Translations under genes and position numbers: made by a program
Part shown: piece by piece, positions 57,528-64,000 of the stretch
How the letters are laid out: every line of letters starts with the position of its first letter
Numbering within the stretch: position 1 is the stretch's first letter
DNA from: Limnomonas spitsbergensis
Lineage: Eukaryota; Chlorophyta; Chlorophyceae; Chlamydomonadales
DNA length: 64,000 nucleotides
Reading direction: 5' to 3'
Assembly: GCA_037349105.1 (NCBI GenBank)
Contig: JAYJMM010000116.1
Coordinates: 5,704,001-5,768,000 of the forward strand
The notes under the pieces: model-generated
Database searches by the model: none
What the model saw: only the letters and a program-made list of their open reading frames with translations
What the model was told of the DNA's origin: nothing

Positions 57528-59727
57528 ATGAAGGGGATGTTGAGCTTATCCTTGGCGTCGCTGATGGTGTCCCTCTTGGGGATCGTCGTAAGGTATGAGA
57601 AACAAAAGTGAAACCTCTTGATGAAATGTTGTATCACGACGGCAGCTGTTGCTGTTGCTGCATTCTGCATGCGATGCTGGGGAAGTCATACATTCGGCAC
57701 AGCTCCAGGCATCCCATCCATGCATGCAACGGCGACGCAGCTCCTGCCTGTAGAATTAAGTCGCGGCAGTGGCAAGAATTTTCATATTATGTCAGACGCA
57801 AATTGATGCCCGAGCTTTTGCTTTCTGACCGGCTCGCCAGGCGTAGATAGGCTAAGATTTACTGGATGAGGCTTGTTGGGCCAGATAGATGGAGCTCCCA
57901 GTAAAGCTCTTTGTATTGTATGACACGCCTGTGCTGATGCATGTGAATTTGTGGCAGTGATACCGGTACATCCTGCACTCCTAACGCTCCCCCCTGCCAC
58001 CCCCCTTCCTCTTGCAGTGCACAACAAGACGGTTCGTTCCCTCCCTACAGCTGTGAGAGGGACTTCGCCGTCTCTCCCTTCTTTCTGGATCCCCCCCAGG
58101 TCGTTGGTGGCAACATCTGCTTCACTGTTCAAACCAAGATCCCCACCCGGTCCAGCATCTGCAACATCATGGACTTCTACAAGCTCGAGCTGGAAGTTAG
58201 TGAGTACCGCCATTAGAATCGGTTGTCAGTGCTTGTGTGCATCAATCCTTGCTTACGATTCGAGATCAACATAGACAAGAGCCGTCCATGTGTGCAGTAA
58301 AGCCCAGTCAGCCTGGCCCTTGATTGCATACGGACTGTTTCTGTTTGTAGATGCACCCGAGGCCATTCTGAGCAACTTTTCTTTCCCTCTGCCACAGACC
58401 CATCCTGCAGGAGGGGTGTCCGCTACTTCTTCGTCAATGGTCAGCAGATTGTGACTCCCACTGCTGAGTTGTTTGGGGTTGACAACTCGAGGGTGCTCAT
58501 CAAGTTCCCCCAGGTAAGAGGCTAGCCTCTGTGATTCCTGTCTCCAGTAACCAACCCATGGGCTGGCTGGACGCATTAAAACAGGGGACGCTGTTCCGGT
58601 ACCCCCTAGGACTTCTTTCAAATTCTGTGCGACCAGGATGGAACTCTTCTCACAAATTACCAAGCCACACTGGACCTGTGCTGAGAGGCACTAGGCGTCA
58701 TAGTCCTGCATGTTCATATTAGTTGCTGTGATGTAAAGCAGCCCCTCACCATCTAATATGGAGCTGAATTGCCATGTCACTGTTGAGCAGGCAAATTCAT
58801 GCATTGCTGATGTTTGCCCCCCTCATGCTCTTCGCAGATCAATCTCACTGTCGCCAATGCAAGCGGCGCTGTCATCTGCATCGAGCCTGACACCCGGACC
58901 CCCGGTTGTGACACCCCTGCCGGTCTCTGCGCCCCTGGGAATGGCGTGTGCACATACTCCATCATCAAGAGTGGGCAATGCAACTGCTGCCCCGTGGGAC
59001 CTCCCCCGGCTCCCCCTCCTTCTCCTCCCCCTCCCTCTCCTCCTCCTCCTGTCTACCCCCCTCCTCCCCCTCCCCCCCCCCTCCTCCTCCTCCTCCCCCT
59101 CCTCCTCCCCCTCCTTCTCCCCCAGCTATCTCCTCCAGGCCCCCATTCACCCCCGCAAACCTCTCTCCCCCTCCCCCACCTCCATTCCCTTTCTGCGCGT
59201 GCGACAGGACTGCTGGCATTACTCCATTTTCATTGAACCGCTCTTACACGGTCACACAAGCAGCAGACGGCCCCATCTACACCTTCAACGTCGTGTCCAC
59301 CCCCCCCGCCAACCCATTCAGCACATGCGGCAGGCAGACAGAGCTGTACAAGGCTGAGTTCTGGTCCAGCCTCACTTGCTACCGTGCCGTCAAGCGCTCC
59401 TTCATCAATGGCGTGGCAGGCACTGCAGGCTGGGACAGCAGGTTTGGAATCTGGAAGGTCTCCAAGATCGCGTTTCAAGCCTCCGCAACCACAAGCACCG
59501 TCGGCACCATCGGTTTGCAGCTGGATAAGAATGGACCTTGCCCCACCCTGGAGTCTTTGTGCCGTGGCCAGGCAGATGGCCAGTGCATTTACGCCATGTT
59601 TGACAACTCTTTGAAGTGCTGCCCTCTCAGCGACCTGAGGGTCCCCTTCACCTCAGCTGGTGCTCAGGAAGCCACCAGTGTATTCAGCGGTGCCGACAAT
59701 GACATTGCTGAGGATCATGACGAATGA
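57528..59727 (+). CDS. Pherophorin (extracellular-matrix hydroxyproline-rich glycoprotein) with a frame break in the rod
   Basis: Secreted volvocine ECM glycoprotein: two globular pherophorin domains joined by a proline rod. Exons 57528-57592, 58018-58199, 58398-58513, 58838-59727. Signal peptide MKGMLSLSLASLMVSLLGIV; first domain SFPPYSCERDFAVSPFFLD, GGNICFTVQTKIPTRSSICN, DFYKLELEVNPSCRRGVRYF, ending CTYSIIKSGQCNCCPVG; rod PPPAPPPSPPPPSPPPPVYP; second domain FPFCACDRTAG, FSTCGRQTELYKAEFWSSLT, FGIWKVSKIAFQ, CIYAMFDNSLKCCPLSDLRV. The exons total 1253 nt, so the first domain and rod are in one frame and the second domain is one frame over. Both frames encode proline around the 10-C run at 59072-59081. 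One missing base there would restore about 417 aa; it may be a sequencing error or a real mutation. TGTAA at 59936-59940. Confidence 0.88.
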
Positions 59728-62700
59728 TAGGCCAGAATGGACTGCTTGCAACATTGTATTCAATTGCGTTATCTATCTTAAGGGCAATTTAGCTTATGAA
59801 TTCCCTTAATAATGTCTTGCGAATCTGGCTTCTTGAGTGTGACCATGATCATGATCTGAGGTCGCATCCCCCAGGTTTCTGTTTGTTCTTGTCATAAATC
59901 ATCGAGTTTTTTCAATATCCATGCAACTGATTCCCTGTAAATTATCTGAGAGCTTCTGAAGTGTGAAAGGCTCCGCTAAGTTTGAAGAGGCACTCGCCAG
60001 CCTGCTGGAACAGTGGCACAGCATTTGAAATGATAACTACTGGTAACTCCACAAATTGAGACTGGGTTCACTCATAATCAGCAAATTGCAATCTCTGTAA
60101 GATAATCACATACGATGGTGATTGATGCTACCAGCCATGCAGAGATTAATTTCATGGTAAGGGTCAAAGGCTCTTCGAGCAGAGCATTATTTCCTCATTA
60201 TACAGCGAACCGACAGGCCAAGTGGCTCTTTCATGCCTCCCACTTTTACCGCTCCAAACGGCTCCATCCAGCTGATCAGTCCTAAGCGTACCACCCCCGA
60301 GACATCCCCAACACCCTTCCTAGCTCGATGTGGTAAGGTTATGCACAGGGCACCAGGGGGGGTGGCATCGCCCTCTTTCCTGACATACTCCTGCCCCTCC
60401 CTTATCTTGCCCTCTACCTTGGCCTCCTTGCCCTGTGATAAACTGCCCCCTGCTCTGTGTTCCGCAGTCTTAGTATCCTTGTCCTGCCCTGCCCCTGCCC
60501 TGCTCTGTGCCATCCCTCCCCTCCGGCCCCTTCCCCGTGCCCGGCACCTACCCTGCCTGCTGTCTTTCCCTGCCCTTCGCTGCCCCTACCCTGCTGCGTA
60601 CCCTTGCCCATGCACAATCTATGCCCCAAGAGGCCATTTTGGAAGGGGGTATGCAGGGGTCCATCATGTCTTGCCCTGAAAGAGAAAAACTTGCACACCC
60701 CAGAAGAAGGAAAGAGGTCGGGAAGAGACAGAGCCCCCATAAAACTCAAGCCCTAGTGCAACTGTAGAAAGCGGGATAACTCCGTTGCACATGATGTACG
60801 AACCCAGGGCGCAGCCCAAGGAAAGCATGGCTACGGCTTTTTTTGACAAACCATATCACTGATTTGTCCTACCATGTGAAGCTACAGAGGAGGAGGGAAA
60901 TCCCAGACATGCCTGGTTCTAGGGGACTCCAATGTCGATTGGAGGTTGAGCTCCCCCATCCCCCACCCTTAGTTGCCAAAGGGATCGGTCCAGGAGCATG
61001 CCTTAAAAACCGGGACAAATGCAGTAGCCCAAGCATCTGGCCGTGCCATTGAAAGCCGCTTCCTGTAGGGCTCAGGATGGCTAAGCCATAACACAAACCG
61101 CACTGTCCTTACAACAGGAAGGACCATCAAGCGGTACCAGTGGTTGAAAAACGAGACCTATCACTCCATCAGCAGTCAATACCCCGAAACTATTTCTGGT
61201 TTCACCAACAGACGATAACCAGCAGGTGGAATATGGGTACCGTACACATTCTTTTGCGCCTTTCAGTATCAGTATTTTTGAATTTTTGAAGACCAGAGGT
61301 GCATCAGATAGATATGTCATATGAGACATGAGACATGAGACAGACGCCCTCAGACCGTTAAGTGCACCTTAATAAAGTAGGACATACAACTAGCTAAATC
61401 AGTGGCCTCCTAAAATCACACCCATGAGTGTTGACCGTTCTGGGGCATTGAGGGATGGACACCTTCCAACTCTGTTCGATTTAAAAAGTCTTTGTTGGAC
61501 CCGGCATGATGCCATCCAACCTGACTGGAACATGCTGTGATCATTGACCGAGTTCCAGCAAACGAGGGGCGCCTCAAGTTGCTCCTGCAGAGGTCTGATG
61601 TAGCCACTGCGAGGGAGAATCAGGTCCTGTCCCATGCTTAAATATGAAGGCTGTAAATGTTACAATCGCTCACGAATTATGCAGGCTACAAAGGATGCAA
61701 ATGCTTTTGGAAGGCATCACTTGGCCTACGTAGGATATCAGTAGTCAATGGCATTTCCAACATTAGCATTCAGTTAAATGAAATAGTTATTTTCCAGGTT
61801 TGCTATTAGCTGTTGTGTTAAACCAAGAGTTTGTTTGCCCTAGTCCTCTTTCCATGAGGGACATGGCTCGTGTATTTGCTGCTTTATTGCGGGTGCTTGC
61901 AGCATGAGAGGCAGTGGAGCAAGGGCTGACAGCCCTAACCGGCCACGATGATACAGAAAACGAATGCCCAGCACACGTATGTATTCGATTTTGAAACTTC
62001 CCTCAAATGACTGTTTGTAAAACCACGGTAGCTTTTCCGTGTGCTCACCACAGCCCAACAATGTAGTCCACCTTCAAGGACATAATGGGGGAGCACAAGG
62101 TGCATAGAAGCATGAACACACACACATGGTATATCAGTGTACACAAAATATACAGGCCGCAGGGTGAACCTCTAACTGTCACCTGTCCACCCCTCGGCCC
62201 TTGCATATGGAAAGACCTGCCTAGTCACTGGGGCCGCTTGGTCGCTTTTCTGTAAACGCATGAGAATCACGTTTTGCAAGCACTTAGCCCCATGCTCCTT
62301 CCGCCACACAATTTTTTTCAACTTCAATTTTCACTGTTTTCCAGCAGTGGCCTGGCTGCTGCATCCCCTGAGTCATGTATCGTGCTTGCTGACTGTTACA
62401 TCCCCTGTGTCTTTCTCAAGAAGAAACAAACGTACTGGTCATTTTAAACGATATGGCTTAACTCATAAATCTCATGATCGTACTTGGCCTGCTCCCCTCG
62501 TGCTCAGGGTTGATGAGGCCACTAGGCTTAAGGATGCCCATGCAGCCAAGGAGCAGATGGCAGAGGCAGTCAACAGCCCTCTGGCTTAAGTGCATGTAAA
62601 GAAGGTTTTGAGACGGCTGGTTTCGGCCTCTCGCCTGCAGTATTCTTCATGCTAGAGATGAATTGGAGAGGAGGCAAAGGAGGGGTGTGATGCCGCTTGG

Positions 62701-63150
62701 GGCAAGGCGACCAGCTTTTATCTTTATCCCCTATTTGCTCAGGTCGGACAAGGTAGCAGGTCCTGAAGGCATGACCCCTATTTGTTAAGGTTATACAAGG
62801 CCCGAAGTCCATGACCCTGAACCGTATGTGCCCAGGTCGGACAAAGCATCTATTCCTGAACCCCGAACCCTAGTTGCTCAGGTCGGGCAAGGGAACAAGC
62901 ACATTGAGATTATGGCCAAGTTGGTTTGATAAGGCGCACATTACGACAAAGTGCGAGAACGAGAAGAAAAAGCGCCAGGAGGAGAAGAAAGCCGAGGACA
63001 GCGAGGAAGAGATCAAGGAGGGCGAGGCCGCTGCAAGCGCAGGGGAGGCCGAGGTGGGCTGGGACTGTGAATGGACGACTGCTGACTGGTGACATGGTCT
63101 GACAGGACTAGGTTCATTGGTGGCAGTGGTCTATAAGGATTCTTACGCTA
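59728..63150. other. Gene-poor region right of the pherophorin gene
   Basis: 59728-59945 is pherophorin 3' UTR. 60350-60620 is pyrimidine-rich. 60670-60700 shares GCAAGTTTTTCTCTTTCAGG (inverted) with 40452. 62500-62589 has an acceptor-like CTCAG followed by 28 codons (VDEATRLKDAHAAKEQMAEA) to a stop, which could be an orphan last exon. 62730-62890 has three or four loose copies of a GCTCAGGTCGGACAAGG-containing unit. 62950-63091 encodes an acidic/Lys-rich tail (KCENEKKKRQEEKKAEDSEE ... DCEWTTADW) that might also be a terminal exon. No complete gene. Confidence 0.45.
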
Positions 63151-63170
63151 TTGAAGAGATTTGCTGTCGC

Positions 63171-64000
63171 ACCATAAAGCAGTAACTGCAATACTATGGT
63201 AAACACCGTAAACTCCGGTCAGGACACCTTAGAGAGGTGTCCTCTACTCACAAATACGGTACATCACCGTACACTCATGCTCCTTGTACTTCAGACAAGA
63301 GCTTGTTAACAAGATAACTGTAACTGGAAGTCCCTAACTGGATGTCTCTGCCTAGAAGTCTCCGTCTCGTGGGTACCGCCCCTACTACTTTACTCGCGAT
63401 GTGCGCTTCAGGTCCGTGGCGGACTTCTTTCCTCACGGCAGTGATGGACGCCTACGGGCAGGCTCAGTGACTATTCACTGGCTGCGAGTGCTCTTCGAGT
63501 TAAGCAGCGGGCTGGTTATTTGTGTATATAGCAATTGACTTAGGGGCATAGGCCTTCTGGCCGTCTGGTCGCGAACCAGCCGGGCTATGTTAAGGGCACT
63601 TACCGCGTATCACGCGGAGAGATGGACGGGTCGTAGGCTGCGTACTTCTTCTTATGCAGGGACTCGTTTCTCTTACTGGGGTACTTGTCTCCAGCTAGTT
63701 CAGCGGAGGCTGAGCTAGGCTTGACTCGAATTAAGGTACTGACTTATGTGTAAGCTGTAGGTCTCGAAGACGTCCGGTGCTTGTTACAAATAGAGGTCTG
63801 TCCTTTAGAAAGGGACGAAGTAACTAGCCAAGGCAATTGCCGGGATACAGGGACCCGGCAGGCCCAATACAGAGTACGGTACAATCTGTCAAATCAACCT
63901 GCGTAAGCGGGTTTCTAGGTCTCAGCTTCAAATCCGAGGACTCCGCAGAGAAGCTGCGGAGGCCCCGAGGCCGCTAACTGCGGTCTGAACGGTTCTGTCA
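63171..64000. other. Hairpin-dense segment, nature unknown
   Basis: At least a dozen short perfect or near-perfect inverted repeats with 3-9-nt loops lie close together, among them 63221-63243 (9-bp stem, 5-nt loop), 63255-63271, 63302-63313, 63565-63579, 63603-63617, 63695-63718 (10-bp stem, GGAG loop), 63800-63816, 63832-63841, 63839-63859, 63898-63911 (GTAA tetraloop), 63941-63961 (8-bp stem), 63961-63972 and 63971-63983. No long reading frame beyond a ~60-codon open stretch at 63355-63540. Could be organelle-derived DNA rich in palindromic repeats, or a structured RNA. It runs off the window. Confidence 0.55.

Noticed and set aside
58965..59219. Glu/Gly-rich minus-strand frame
   Set aside because: It is the complement of the pherophorin proline rod (CCT/CCC repeats).

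Overview
The window looks like nuclear DNA of a volvocine / chlamydomonadalean green alga. The evidence is a pherophorin (volvocine extracellular-matrix glycoprotein), a PsbQ (OEE3) gene with a two-step thylakoid-lumen presequence, plastid-type indole-3-glycerol-phosphate synthase and adenylosuccinate lyase, genes cut by many short GT-AG introns, and TGTAA (the volvocine poly(A) signal) a few hundred bases after most stop codons. I rebuilt exons by eye from splice sites and protein similarity. For nine genes the exon lengths sum to a multiple of three: IGPS 350 aa, NSUN-like methyltransferase 412, EBP1 384, LRR protein 698, actin 377, ELP1 1416, PsbQ 203, adenylosuccinate lyase 522, DEAD-box helicase 643. 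The pherophorin is the only recognised multi-exon gene that does not close in frame.

Layout. 1-7.6 kb: a possible 3' end of a gene entering from the left, then a head-to-head pair, IGPS (-) and an NSUN3/4-like RNA methyltransferase (+). 8.5-10.8 kb: EBP1/PA2G4 (+). 12.5-16.5 kb: leucine-rich-repeat protein (+), convergent with actin (-, 17.4-19.5 kb). 19.5-25.3 kb: gene-poor, with a 34-bp satellite, a deleted transposon copy and a LINE fragment. 25.4-36.3 kb: a 20-exon ELP1 gene (+) with a 1.1-kb G-rich minisatellite in intron 9. 36.9-37.6 kb: nested retroelement debris. 38.1-39.4 kb: PSBQ (-). 40.6-42.8 kb: longer copy of the transposon seen at 22-23 kb. 43.0-51.4 kb: second head-to-head pair, adenylosuccinate lyase (-) and a WW/DEAD-box/RGG/RS helicase (+). 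51.7-56.6 kb: retroelement fragments, a pherophorin pseudogene fragment and AT-rich DNA. 56.7-57.1 kb: a tentative small secreted-protein gene. 57.5-59.7 kb: pherophorin with a frame break in its proline rod. 59.7-63.1 kb: gene-poor. 63.2-64.0 kb: a hairpin-dense segment unlike the rest of the window.

Most genes are unrelated housekeeping loci: tryptophan and purine synthesis, tRNA/rRNA modification, ribosome/translation control, cytoskeleton, photosystem II. The most unusual items are the hairpin-dense right end, a 51-bp minisatellite that repeats the 3' splice site of the methyltransferase gene, loss of the expected catalytic cysteine in that methyltransferase, a full/deleted transposon pair, and about eleven copies of one retroelement 3' tail.
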